DNA from: an uncultured Paracoccaceae bacterium
GTDB taxonomy: Bacteria; Pseudomonadota; Alphaproteobacteria; Rhodobacterales; Rhodobacteraceae
Direction: 5' to 3'
DNA: 64,000 bases
NCBI GenBank assembly: GCA_943787785.1
Contig: CALSNT010000017.1
Coordinates: 248,001 to 312,000, forward strand
A model generated the notes under the pieces. It worked only from the letters and a program-made list of their open reading frames with translations. It ran no database searches and was not told the origin of the DNA. Of this stretch, positions 52,624 to 61,316 are shown piece after piece (position 1 is the stretch's first letter; the number at the start of each line of letters is the position of its first letter). The position numbers and the translations under genes are program-made.

Positions 52624-53192
52624 CCCAAAACCTCAGCCACACGCGCGCGCAGCACAGGCAGCAAGTCAGCGTCAAACCATGGGTTCTTCTTCAGCCACGC
52701 GGTGTTGCGCCAAGATGGATGCGGTAACGGGATCGACGCCGGGACGTGCGTCCGCCAATCAGCCACCGTCTCGGTCACATTGCGTGTGCCCAGGTGCCAG
52801 CGCTGCGCGTGCCCTCCGACCAACAGCGTCAACCGGACCGTTCCCAACGAGTCCAGAATGCGCGACCGCCAGGTTTTCGCGCAGATCGGTGGTGGAGGTA
52901 GGTCGCTGCCCTTGGCGTCATACCCCGGAAAGCAGAAGGCCATTGGGACGATAGCAATCCGGTCGCGGTCATAGAATGTGTCCCGGTCCACCCCCATCCA
53001 ATCACGCAGACGGTCACCCGACGGATCATCAAACGGAATGCCCGATTGATGCACCCGCATTCCCGGAGCCTGCCCCGCAATCAGCAGCCGCGCCGATGGC
53101 CGGAACCAGACAACGGGTCGCGGGGTGTGCGCCGTTTTCGTCGCCGCAAAGCGTTCGGCGCAAATAGCACAGGTTGAAAGGCCTTCTGACAT
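52620..53192 (-). CDS. uracil-DNA glycosylase family protein
   Basis: 190 residues from the ATG at 53190-53192. N-terminal Cys pair (STCAICAERF), motif 1-like LLIAGQAPGMRVHQSGIPFDDPSGDRLRDWMG, MAFCFPGYDAKG with further metal-type residues, and PLPHPSWRNTAW near the C-terminus. This matches the small UDG-superfamily members that lack a proven activity. The start codon's last base is the first base of the target duplication of the IS256 element, so its native upstream region has been moved 1.4 kb away. The region between the IS transposase gene and this start holds only the IS end. Confidence 0.82.
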   Translation of the reverse strand: MSEGLSTCAICAERFAATKTAHTPRPVVWFRPSARLLIAGQAPGMRVHQSGIPFDDPSGDRLRDWMGVDRDTFYDRDRIAIVPMAFCFPGYDAKGSDLPPPPICAKTWRSRILDSLGTVRLTLLVGGHAQRWHLGTRNVTETVADWRTHVPASIPLPHPSWRNTAWLKKNPWFDADLLPVLRARVAEVLG

Positions 53193-53199
53193 TGCGCTG
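53192..53199. repeat. target-site duplication, left copy
   Basis: TTGCGCTG directly left of the IS256 element; the same 8 bp occurs at 54593-54600 directly to its right. The match continues by three bases (GGT) on both sides. Confidence 0.85.
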
Positions 53200-54592
53200 G
53201 GTTGTGTCTCGAAAGTGGTGGAAATTCTCCGGCGGCGTTCTCCGAGCGTTTTGATTTGCGCCTGATCAGGCGACGAGGTCAAGTGTCATTGGTTCAATTG
53301 GTTGCGCGAGCGTTTCCCAGCCGTCGACCTTGCGCATCTGGATTTGGCCTGAGGCGAGGAGCGCCCAAAGCAGCATCGGCACGGTTGCAGCGCAGGGCAG
53401 CACGGTCTGTGTTTTGATCCGGCGGCGAAACTCCTCGTTCAGGCGCTCGATAGCGTTGGTTGTGCGAGCTGACTTCCACTGCGACGGATCGAGGCGGGTG
53501 AAGGTGAACAGCCGATCCCCGGCCTCTTCAAGGCTGTCTGCGACCGCTCGACACTTGAGCTGCCATTTGCGTAGAAAGGATTTGCGCTGCTTCTCAACTT
53601 CATCGGCGGTTTCAGCGTAGATCATGGCGCGATAATCGTCGCCCAGCTCCTCGTGCATATGTTTTGGGGCGTGGGCCAGCAGGTTGCGATGCTTGTGAAC
53701 AGTGCAGCGTTGGATCGGCAAGTCTTGGCCCCACAACGCGACCAGCGCGGCCTCCAATCCCGGCGCGCCATCAACCATCACGAACTCGGGCCGCTTGAGG
53801 CCCCGCGCATCGAGGTCGTCAATGAACTGACGCCAGGCGGCTGTGCTCTCCCCGCCCATATTCATGATGGAAAGCAATACTTTCTGCCCATCACGACGCA
53901 CGCCAATGGCAGCCAGAACCGAGATGTTCTGCGCTTTCCGATCAAGACGCGTCGTGATGACGGTGCCGTCAAGGATGAGCCGAACGATGTCCTCATCAGC
54001 AAGGCTGCGGGCGCACCAGGCGTCCCAGTCGGTCTTCACCTTGCGCCAAGCGCGGCTGACGACGTCTTTGCCGACAGCCCCCTTGAACAGCGCAAACAGC
54101 GCGCGCTTCACACGCCGCGTGTTGGTGCCCGAGAGATAAACCGACGCAATCAACGCTTCGGCCGTCTTGGTCAGGCGCTGGTAGCGCGGCAACGCTTTTG
54201 AGCGCCATTCACTAGCCTTACCGACTTCATCTTCAACCCGGGCGCGGGGTACGCTGATCGTCTCGGTGCCAAATGTCCCGGTGATCTGACGGTCCCGGTG
54301 GCCGTGGCGATAGCCTTTCACCGCCTCGGCGTCCCGGCCATACCGCAAACGGCCAAGAAAGCCGTCCAGTTCTTCCTTGAAAACGGCCTCGATCGTGCCG
54401 CGGATGTTGGCGCGCAGCCGATCTTCGATCGGATCAAAGCCTTCTTCACATGCAAGTAGCGAAATGGGGCTCGTGTCTGTAGTCTTGGTCATGGCGTGAT
54501 CTCCTAAGGCGGTACCAGCCGCCGATTGGGTGGGTTTGATTCACCCGGAGATTACGCCACCTTCAAATTTCCACCAACTTCCCGACACGACC
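53200..54592 (-). mobile_element. IS256-family insertion sequence, 1393 bp
   Basis: Ends GGTTGTGTC (left) and GACACGACC (right) are inverted. The inverted repeats continue inward with TGGTGGAAATT on both sides (19 of 24 positions match from GTGTC). Flanked by the 8-bp duplication TTGCGCTG, the length expected for IS256. Carries one complete transposase gene. It lies between the glycosylase and arsR genes. Confidence 0.9.
53266..54492 (-). CDS. IS256-family transposase
   Basis: 408 residues, mutator-type DDE transposase. VKGYRHGHRDRQITGTFGTET, IASVYLSGTNTRRVKRAL, catalytic Asp in RLILDGTVITTR, second Asp in FVMVDGAPGLEAAL and the late TTNAIERLNEEFRRR with the catalytic Glu. Complete and apparently functional. 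It is encoded on the minus strand, pointing toward the glycosylase gene, so IS-driven transcription could reach that gene. Confidence 0.95.
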   Translation of the reverse strand: MTKTTDTSPISLLACEEGFDPIEDRLRANIRGTIEAVFKEELDGFLGRLRYGRDAEAVKGYRHGHRDRQITGTFGTETISVPRARVEDEVGKASEWRSKALPRYQRLTKTAEALIASVYLSGTNTRRVKRALFALFKGAVGKDVVSRAWRKVKTDWDAWCARSLADEDIVRLILDGTVITTRLDRKAQNISVLAAIGVRRDGQKVLLSIMNMGGESTAAWRQFIDDLDARGLKRPEFVMVDGAPGLEAALVALWGQDLPIQRCTVHKHRNLLAHAPKHMHEELGDDYRAMIYAETADEVEKQRKSFLRKWQLKCRAVADSLEEAGDRLFTFTRLDPSQWKSARTTNAIERLNEEFRRRIKTQTVLPCAATVPMLLWALLASGQIQMRKVDGWETLAQPIEPMTLDLVA

Positions 54593-54600
54593 TTGCGCTG
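54593..54600. repeat. target-site duplication, right copy
   Basis: TTGCGCTG, partner of 53192-53199. Confidence 0.85.
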
Positions 54601-54636
54601 GGTCTAGCCCGCTCTGCCACCACTCGCAAATCGGAG

Positions 54637-54672
54637 TTGACATCATTTCGATATTTCTAGATATATCGAAAT
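54637..54672 (+). promoter_or_regulatory. arsR promoter with overlapping palindromic operator
   Basis: TTGACA (54637-54642) and, 17 bp on, GATATA (54660-54665) form a sigma70-like promoter. Inside lies a perfect inverted repeat, ATTTCGATAT (54645-54654) and ATATCGAAAT (54663-54672), with an 8-bp spacer. A repressor there would block RNA polymerase. AT-rich 28-bp palindromes of this kind are typical ArsR/SmtB-family operators, so autoregulation by the next gene is likely. Confidence 0.8.
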
Positions 54673-55014
54673 ATTGAACAAGCAACGGTACCCCTTCCGG
54701 TAGAAAAAGCCGCGTCAACCTTCGCCGCTCTCGGCTCGGAACAGCGGTTGATAGTCTTGCGCACACTGGTACGCGCAGGCCCCCCGGGGCTGACAATCGG
54801 CGCGCTGGGAGCGCGGAGCGGCATCACTGGCTCAACCCTGACCCATCACATGAAAATTCTAAGCGCGGCGGGTCTGGTCAGTCAGGTCCGGGATGGGCGG
54901 CAGATCATCTGCATCGCTGCGGATTATTCCGAGATGGAGGCGCTGGCGGCTTACTTGTTGAGCGAATGCTGCGCAGATAGTGACGAACCGACTAAAGGGC
55001 ACGACCATGGCTGA
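54673..55014 (+). CDS. ArsR/SmtB-family metalloregulator, start unclear
   Basis: Winged-helix HTH repressor. The frame reads IEQATVPLPVEKAASTFAALG at its beginning, then SEQRLIVLRTLVRAGPPGLT, and the recognition helix GSTLTHHMKILSAAGLV. No ATG or GTG exists in frame before it: the best family-like start is the ATT at 54673; the first standard start, TTG at 54748, would remove helix 1. The C-terminus has a Cys pair (SECCADS) and ends GHDHG, a candidate metal or metalloid site. It overlaps the permease gene by 8 bp. Sensing of arsenicals or another thiophilic ligand is inferred. Confidence 0.75.
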   Translation: MEQATVPLPVEKAASTFAALGSEQRLIVLRTLVRAGPPGLTIGALGARSGITGSTLTHHMKILSAAGLVSQVRDGRQIICIAADYSEMEALAAYLLSECCADSDEPTKGHDHG

Positions 55015-56032
55015 CCTGACCCACGATCAAGGCGCACGCAAGTGGGCCGTCGACAAGGCCTGGCTGGCAAGTGCGACACTCGTCCTGCTTGTCGCCCTGT
55101 TCGACTGGCCGCAGGTTGCGCCGATGCTGGCATTTGCCGCCCGCGCCTTCGCTGGCACCCTGCCCTTCATCGCTTTCGCTGTCCTCGCCGTCGCCTTCCT
55201 GAAGGCCAGCGGAGCCGAGGCGCTGCTCGCCAAGGCCTTTGAGGGGCGCGAGACCCGCATGATCATGCTGGCCGCCATGCTGGGCGGGCTGTCACCGTTC
55301 TGCAGCTGCGAAGTGATCCCATTCATCGCCGCAATGCTCGCGGTTGGTGCTCCGCTCAGTGCAGTAATGGCATTCTGGCTATCCTCACCCTTGATGGACC
55401 CGGCGATGTTCGCGATCACCGCCGGAACGCTGGGCACCGGATTTGCCATCGCAAAAACGCTGGCCGCCGTCGCGTTGGGGCTGGGCGGCGGCTTCGTGGT
55501 GAAAGCCTTCGCCAGCGGCCCCGTTTTCGCCGACCCCCTGCGCGAGCGCCCGGCGGCGCAGGGCTGCGGATGTGGCCCGTCGCCATTCTCTGGTCAGACC
55601 AACTGGCGCTTTTGGGGCGAAGCTGACCGGCACGAAACCTTCCGCGCCACCGCCCTCGAAAACGCGCTGTTCCTGACAAAATGGCTGGTGCTGGCCTATC
55701 TGATCGAGGCGCTGATGCTGGAATACGTGCCGGCTGACTGGATCGCCGGTGTGCTTGGCGGTAACGGGGTCTTCCCGATCGTGCTGGGCGCGCTGGTTGG
55801 GGCACCGGCCTACCTCAACGGCTATGCTGCCGTACCGTTGGTCGACGCATTGCTGGCTCAAGGGATGAGCAACGGCGCCGCGATGTCCTTCGTCATCGCC
55901 GGCGGCGTCAGCTGTATCCCGGCGGCGATCGCCGTCTGGGCACTGGTGAAGCCACGGGTGTTCGTGGCGTATCTCGGGCTGGCGATGGTTGGAGCGGTGC
56001 TGGCCGGGATTGCTTGGAACGCGGTGGCGTGA
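55007..56032 (+). CDS. ArsP/DUF318-type permease
   Basis: 341 residues from ATG 55007. Eight or so membrane helices; conserved LSPFCSCEVIPFIAAMLAVG (the CSC motif) followed by MAFWLSSPLMDPAMFAITAG, and LGALVGAPAYLNGYAAVPLV in the second half. A Cys-rich loop (GCGCGPSPFSG) is near 190. Family members export trivalent organoarsenicals or other thiol-reactive compounds. Co-transcribed with and presumably repressed by the ArsR protein. Confidence 0.85.
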   Translation: MADLTHDQGARKWAVDKAWLASATLVLLVALFDWPQVAPMLAFAARAFAGTLPFIAFAVLAVAFLKASGAEALLAKAFEGRETRMIMLAAMLGGLSPFCSCEVIPFIAAMLAVGAPLSAVMAFWLSSPLMDPAMFAITAGTLGTGFAIAKTLAAVALGLGGGFVVKAFASGPVFADPLRERPAAQGCGCGPSPFSGQTNWRFWGEADRHETFRATALENALFLTKWLVLAYLIEALMLEYVPADWIAGVLGGNGVFPIVLGALVGAPAYLNGYAAVPLVDALLAQGMSNGAAMSFVIAGGVSCIPAAIAVWALVKPRVFVAYLGLAMVGAVLAGIAWNAVA

Positions 56033-56174
56033 GTTCCTATCGTAAGCTGGGCGAGTGCCTGTCTGCGGGTATGCGCAGAAACGCTAGCTGGGGGCAATTT
56101 ATTGTGCAGCGCTTACCCTTATTAGTCCGGTGGATTTCGCGACGTCGCTGGCGCGCCTTACTGGGGGACGGACA

Positions 56175-56210
56175 GGCGCTTGCCCGGCGCCTTCAGGCTT
56201 GATTCCGGGC
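56175..56210 (+). repeat. intergenic repeat, copy B
   Basis: Partner of 12300-12336 (two substitutions, one indel). It lies in the 194-bp gap between the permease and the antiporter operon. An upstream shared word GGGGCA plus TTTAT starts at 56091. Confidence 0.55.
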
Positions 56211-56226
56211 AAAACGGGTCAGCGCC

Positions 56227-57924
56227 CTAACTGAAAAAACTCACAATCAGCGTCACGCCCAGCAGGATCCCCAGCCACAGCACCATGGCACCCGTGGGCC
56301 AGGCCGCGGCCATGCGTCCTTCGGGACCGTGACTTCGGTAAAGCCGTGCGACTGTCGCATCAACCACCCGCGTCACCTTACCAGTGACCGCATTCCAAAC
56401 CCCCGCGACACCGCGCGCGGCCAGTCCGATGACCGAGGGCGCGGCCTTCCGGTACGTCCAGTCGGTATCGAGGTTCACAGCGCGGATTTCCGGCGGGTGC
56501 ATCCCGGTCCTCATCAGCACACCGAAGGCCAGCAGCGCGAACAACAGAAGTTGTAGTTGGGCGACGACGTGGTTGGTGGTGTAGGGGTGGAACTCAACCG
56601 GATAGGGCAGGATCGCATAAAGCGGCTCCGGAAAAATACCGATGGCAATGCAGAGGAACGCGGTGATCCCCATCGCCCAGAGCATGTGCGTCGGAGCCTC
56701 AGCAGGACGCATCCCGCTGTCATGCGCGAAGAAGGTGAAGAACGGGATTTTGATGCCCGAGTGGCTGAGGACACCGGCGCTGGCAAAAACCAGTAGTGCC
56801 CAGATCAGCGGATAATGCTCGGCGGCGGTTTCGTCGAGGATCAGCGACTTGGTCACGAAGCCCGAGAACAGCGGGAAGGCCGAGATCGACGCCGCGCCGA
56901 TCAGGCAAAAAATCGCGGTTTTCGGCATTGTGCGGTAGAGGCCGCCAAGCTCGGACGCCTTTGAGGTGCCGGTGCGGAACATTACGGCCCCAACGCTCAT
57001 AAACAGCAGCGCCTTATAGAGGATATGCGCGAAGGCGTGGCTGGCAGTGCCGTTCAGCGCCATCTCGGTCCCGACGCCAATTCCGACGACCATGAAGCCC
57101 AGCTGGTTGTTCAGGGAATAGGCGAGGACGCGGCGCAGGTCGTTCTCGATCTCGGCAAAGAAGATTGGGAACAGGGTCATCACGACGCCGATGTAGATCA
57201 GGATCTCTGTGCCCGCGAAACCGCGTGCCAGCGCATAGACGGCCAGCTTGGTGGTAAAGGCCGACAGGATCACGGTGCCGGTGATGGTCGCTGCCGGATA
57301 GCTGTCTTGCAGCCAGTTGTGCAACAGGGGGAACGCGCATTTGATCCCGAAGCTGAGGAAGATCATCCAGGTGCCGAGGCTGCCCAGTGTCATCTGCTCG
57401 AACGTCAGCGATCCGGTTTCACGGTAGACCAACGCCACCCCGGCCAGCAGGATCACACCAGAGCCGATCTGGATCACCAGATAGCGCATCCCGGTGTGAT
57501 AGGCCGCCGTCGTGCCACGCGCCCAGATCAGAAAGACCGAAGCGATGGCGGTCCCTTCCCAATAAATAAACAGCGTGATCAGGTCGCCTGCGAAGACCGC
57601 GCCAATAGCCGACCCGGCATAAAGCAGCGCGGCGACCTGTTGCACCGGGTCTTTTACGTGCCATGCGAACAAGTTGCCGATGAACGCGGCGAGGCAGAAG
57701 ATCAGGCCGAAAACGCGGCTCAGCCGGTCGACGCGGCTGAGATCGAGGTCGAGGCCAAGGACAGTTGTTGTGGCCAGGCTACCCTCGGGCAGGTTCCAGA
57801 CGTGCAAGGCGGCAATCAGCGGGACTGCCAGCAGCAGCAGGCCCCGCGCCTGCCCTTTCGGCAGCGCCAGCAGCGCAATGGCTGCAGCGAAGAACAGATA
57901 GGCCGTGGGGATGCTAGTCGCCAT
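56227..57924 (-). CDS. mnhD: Mrp-type antiporter D subunit (third D-type copy)
   Basis: 565 residues, about 14 membrane helices of the complex I NuoL/M/N superfamily. Conserved Lys/Glu segments are LFIYWEGTAIASVFLIW, FGIKCAFPLLHNWLQDSYPAAT, LAYSLNNQLGFMVVGIG and FAHILYKALLFMSVGAVMF. It would carry one proton or Na+ pathway. The long C-terminal extension beyond about 490 (EIRAVNLDTDWTYRKAAPSV) resembles that of NuoL-like subunits. Last gene of the operon; start overlaps the 115-residue protein gene by 11 bp. Confidence 0.9.
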   Translation of the reverse strand: MATSIPTAYLFFAAAIALLALPKGQARGLLLLAVPLIAALHVWNLPEGSLATTTVLGLDLDLSRVDRLSRVFGLIFCLAAFIGNLFAWHVKDPVQQVAALLYAGSAIGAVFAGDLITLFIYWEGTAIASVFLIWARGTTAAYHTGMRYLVIQIGSGVILLAGVALVYRETGSLTFEQMTLGSLGTWMIFLSFGIKCAFPLLHNWLQDSYPAATITGTVILSAFTTKLAVYALARGFAGTEILIYIGVVMTLFPIFFAEIENDLRRVLAYSLNNQLGFMVVGIGVGTEMALNGTASHAFAHILYKALLFMSVGAVMFRTGTSKASELGGLYRTMPKTAIFCLIGAASISAFPLFSGFVTKSLILDETAAEHYPLIWALLVFASAGVLSHSGIKIPFFTFFAHDSGMRPAEAPTHMLWAMGITAFLCIAIGIFPEPLYAILPYPVEFHPYTTNHVVAQLQLLLFALLAFGVLMRTGMHPPEIRAVNLDTDWTYRKAAPSVIGLAARGVAGVWNAVTGKVTRVVDATVARLYRSHGPEGRMAAAWPTGAMVLWLGILLGVTLIVSFFS

Positions 57925-58261
57925 GTTGCACCCGCTCGATCTGGTCCTCGGGGTAGGTTTCTGAATCGACGGCCTTGTCGCCGTAATAATCCTCGGGCCG
58001 TTTGATGAAATCGCGCAGGATCTTGGCAGCGAAGATCAGCAGGGTGAACATCACGTAGCCGTAGATGCCGTAAGAGCCGGGGATCGCCTCAACCCCGAAA
58101 TGGCCGTATTTCTTGTACGTGAAGTCGGCCAGAACCAGCAGGATGCAGACCATTGCCAGGCCCCAAAACAGCCGATGCGCGCTGCCGGGTTTGTCGACCC
58201 AATGCAGGATCTGCCCGAGGCGCGGCCACTTGGCCGGGTCGTCGTTTGAGGGGGTATGCAT
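57914..58261 (-). CDS. small two-helix membrane protein of the antiporter operon
   Basis: 115 residues from the ATG at 58259-58261, chosen for GAGGAGAGG just upstream. Two membrane helices (about 37-52 and 70-90), an N-terminal soluble segment HTPSNDDPAKWPRLGQ and a charged C-terminus. I do not recognise a family; its place between two D-type subunits suggests an accessory subunit of this particular Mrp variant. It begins 10 bp after the preceding D subunit's stop. Confidence 0.75.
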   Translation of the reverse strand: MHTPSNDDPAKWPRLGQILHWVDKPGSAHRLFWGLAMVCILLVLADFTYKKYGHFGVEAIPGSYGIYGYVMFTLLIFAAKILRDFIKRPEDYYGDKAVDSETYPEDQIERVQHGD

Positions 58262-58271
58262 CAGCCTCTCC

Positions 58272-59749
58272 TCAATTCGGGGCAACGATGGGCGACAGGA
58301 AGGTCAGGATGTCGCCGGCATAGAAAAACAGGATCAGACAGCCGACGGCGGTGATCGCAGGGGGCAGCCAGACGAGTGTCGGGGATTCGGCCATCCGGTG
58401 GATCGGCGCGGCCTCGGGGTCTTTCAGAAAGAAACCCTTGCCAACCAGCGGCAGCAGGTAAGCGACGTTCAGCAGGGAACTGGCCATCAACACCCCAATC
58501 ATCACCATCTGCCCAGTGTCGGCGGCCCCCACGATCAGCAGCCATTTGGACCACGATCCACCCAAGCGGCGGCAGGCCGATGATAGAAAGCGCGCCGATC
58601 AGGAAGGCGCCATGAAGGTGATCGGCATCGCCCGGCCCAGCCCGGTCATCTGGGAAATGTCGGTCTTGTGGGTGGCGACGTAGATACTCCCGGCGCACAT
58701 GAACAAGGTGATCTTGCCCATCGCGTGCATCGCAATGTGCATGCCCCCGCCCAGCGCCCCCATGCTGGTCGCCAGCGCCATGCCCAGCGTGATGTAGCTC
58801 AGTTGGCTAACCGTGGAATACGCCAACCGTGCCTTCAGGTTGTCCTTGGTCAGCGCCACGACCGAGGCTGCGATGATCGAAAACGCCGCCAGCCACATCA
58901 ACCATACGGATGCGCCGGTGGTCGCCAGAAAGTCGATCCCGAAGATATAGACGCCCACTTTCAGCATTGTGAACACACCCGCCTTTACGACCGCCACGGC
59001 GTGCAGCAGCGCGGACACCGGAGTCGGCGCTACCATCGCGGCGGGCAGCCAGCGGTGGAATGGCATGAGCGCCGCCTTGCCGATCCCGAAGGCGTAAAGC
59101 GCCAGAAGCACGGCGACCATCGGCCCTGCGATATGGCCTTCCAGAATGCCTCCACGGGTGAAATCCAGCGTTCCGGCGATTACCCAAGTCCAGACAACCG
59201 CAATCAGTTGCAGGCCGATCGAGGTGCCGATCAGGATTGCCAGATAGGTGCGCGCGCCCTTGATCGCCTCGGGCGTGCCCTTGTGGGCGACCAGCGGATA
59301 GGTGGAAACCGTCAGCGCCTCGTAAAACAGGAACAGCGTGAACATGTTCGGCCGAAAAAGCGATGCCCATGACGGATGCGATGGCGAAAGCAGAAACAGG
59401 CGAAGAACCTCGCGCTGATTCTCTCTCATTATTCCCGCGCATGTAGCCGATGCCGTACAGATGCGTCAGGATCCACAATCCGCTGGCGATCAGCGCGAAC
59501 AGCAGGCCCAGCGGTTCGACCGTTGAAGGCCAGATCAAGCCCCGGAAGCACGGTCGAACAGGCGCAATTGCCTCGGTCGTGCCATTGCCTTCGTTGAACA
59601 GAACGGTCAACACCGCACAGGAAGGTCAGCACCGCTGCGGTAAGGGTCAGACCGTCGCGTAAATTCGGATTGTGGCGGAACATCAGATTGGTCCCGGTCG
59701 CCAGCGACGGGATCAGAATGCTCAGCAGGATGGCGGTGTTAGTGTCCAT
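58272..59749 (-). pseudogene. mnhD: Mrp-type antiporter D subunit (second copy), frame broken by indels
   Basis: Reassembled across frames: start ATG at 59747-59749 (MDTNTAILLSILIPSLATGT), then GLLFALIASGLWILTHLYGI, FLFYEALTVSTYPLVAHKGT, FHRWLPAAMVAPTPVSALLH, STVSQLSYITLGMALATSMG, and C-terminal SKWLLIVGAADTGQMVMIGV to the stop at 58272. About 490 codons, the normal D-subunit length. At least six apparent single-base insertions (near 58560, 58605, 59350, 59392, 59408, 59424) interrupt it, yet the amino-acid sequence stays conserved on both sides of each. That points to sequence error rather than decay. Confidence 0.8.
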
Positions 59750-61294
59750 CTGCGCCCCCCGTTTCCAGACCGGCCGAGCCCTGCGAACAGCACTTCGGCG
59801 GCGGCGCTTGCAGCACCGATCGTCAGGTCGGTATTCAGCCCGAAGAAGATGCAGGCCAGCGCCATGATCCACAGCGGCACGGTCATCATCAACGGTGCCG
59901 CGAAATGGTTCGCACGCGCCTTTGGCTCGGCCAGATACAGCACCTCGACCACGCGCCAGACATAGATCACCGCCAGCAGACGACGAGGCGACGATCAGCA
60001 CCGCGATCCACCACCAGCCGCGCTCTAACGCGCCCTGCACCAGCACCCACTTGGAGATGAAGCCTGCCGTGCCCGGCACCCCAATCAGGCTCAGGCCCGC
60101 GATGACTACGGCCGCACTGGTCCATGGCATGATCTTGCCGAGGCCTTTGATGTCGTCAAAAAACGTACTGCCGCAGCGCAGCGATGAAGATGCCCGCGCC
60201 CATGAACAGCGCCGCCTTTGTGATACCGTGGTTGAACAGATGGACCAGCGTCGCCGGTCACCCCGGTCTCGTTCAGCAGGCCGATCCCCAGCAGCATATA
60301 CCCAATCTGCGCCAGGCTGGAATAGGCCAGCAAGCGTTTGAAATTCGTCTGGAAGGCGCGCAATGAACGAGGCGGCGAACATTGCCAGCAGGGCAAATGG
60401 GATCAGGATGACACTTCCAGCGTGTTGACCTCGAAAACGAAGGCGGGTTGGAACACCGAAAACGCGAACCGCTAGCATCACGTAGACGGCGACCTTGGTC
60501 GCCGTCGCCGCAAGGAAAGCCGTTACCGCCGACGGTGCAAAGACATAAGCGCGTGGGCAGCCACAGATGCAGCGGATACATCGCTACTTTCAGGCCCATG
60601 CCGACGATACATGAAGGCAAACGCGGCCTTAACGGTTCGGTTTGCGCCCTTCCTGTCGGCAATCCGCTCGGCCAGGTCGGCCATGTTGAGCGTGCCCGTC
60701 GCCATATAGAGGAAGCCGATGCCGATCACGAAGAAGGTCGCGCCTATGGTCCCCATGATGAGGTAGTCATAGGCGGCAGTTAAGGCGCGCTTGTCCTTGT
60801 GACGCGCCCATGCGCGATCAGAACGTAGGTCGACAACGAGGAAATCTCCAGGAACACGAAGACGTTGAACGCGTCCCCGGTGGTCGACCACACCCAAGCA
60901 GCCCGGTCAGGCACAGCAGGTAGCAAGGCATAGAACAAGCGTATGCGTGTCGTGGCGGGAATCTCCTGCCCGACACTGGCTTTGGCGTCGGGCAGCACGA
61001 CGGTCGAAATACCACGCTGCTGATCCGAGAAATCAACAGAAGACGAAGGCGTTGGCCGCGTCGATCACGGTATTCGATGCCAAGCGGCGGCGCCCACCCC
61101 CCGATAGGTGATAACTGAGATCACGGATCCCCGTCGATCACCTGGCCCATCAGCAGTGCGAATGAAATCAGCAACGACGCCACACTGGCAATCATCGCAA
61201 TCGGCCATGCCAGCCCACGGGCACCGATCAGAACGATCAGAGGGGCCGCGATAAACGGCACCAGAACCGACAACACCGGCAGGTGGTCGACCAT
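59739..61294 (-). pseudogene. mnhD: Mrp-type antiporter D subunit (first copy), frame broken by indels
   Basis: Reassembled across frames from ATG 61292-61294: MVDHLPVLSVLVPFIAAPLI, GDAFNVFVFLEIS, YDYLIMGTIGATFFVIGIGF, GMGLKVAMYPLHLWLP, LAYSSLAQIGYMLLGIGLLN, GLSLIGVPGTAGFISKWVLV and PLWIMALACIFFGLNTDLTI. About 518 codons. At least ten frame changes (for example near 59985, 60165, 60240, 60360, 60455, 60550, 60608, 60785, 60895, 61030). Intended stop is probably at 59739-59741, overlapping the next gene by 11 bp. It may be functional if the indels are artefacts; an ATG or a GTG at 61339 could start it. Confidence 0.8.
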
Positions 61295-61316
61295 CTCGTA
61301 GGTGGTGTGCACCGCC

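Noticed and set aside
59429-60481. Long open frame of 350 codons inside the antiporter operon as a separate gene.
   Set aside because: It joins pieces of the two D subunits in changing frames; it is a by-product of the indels.
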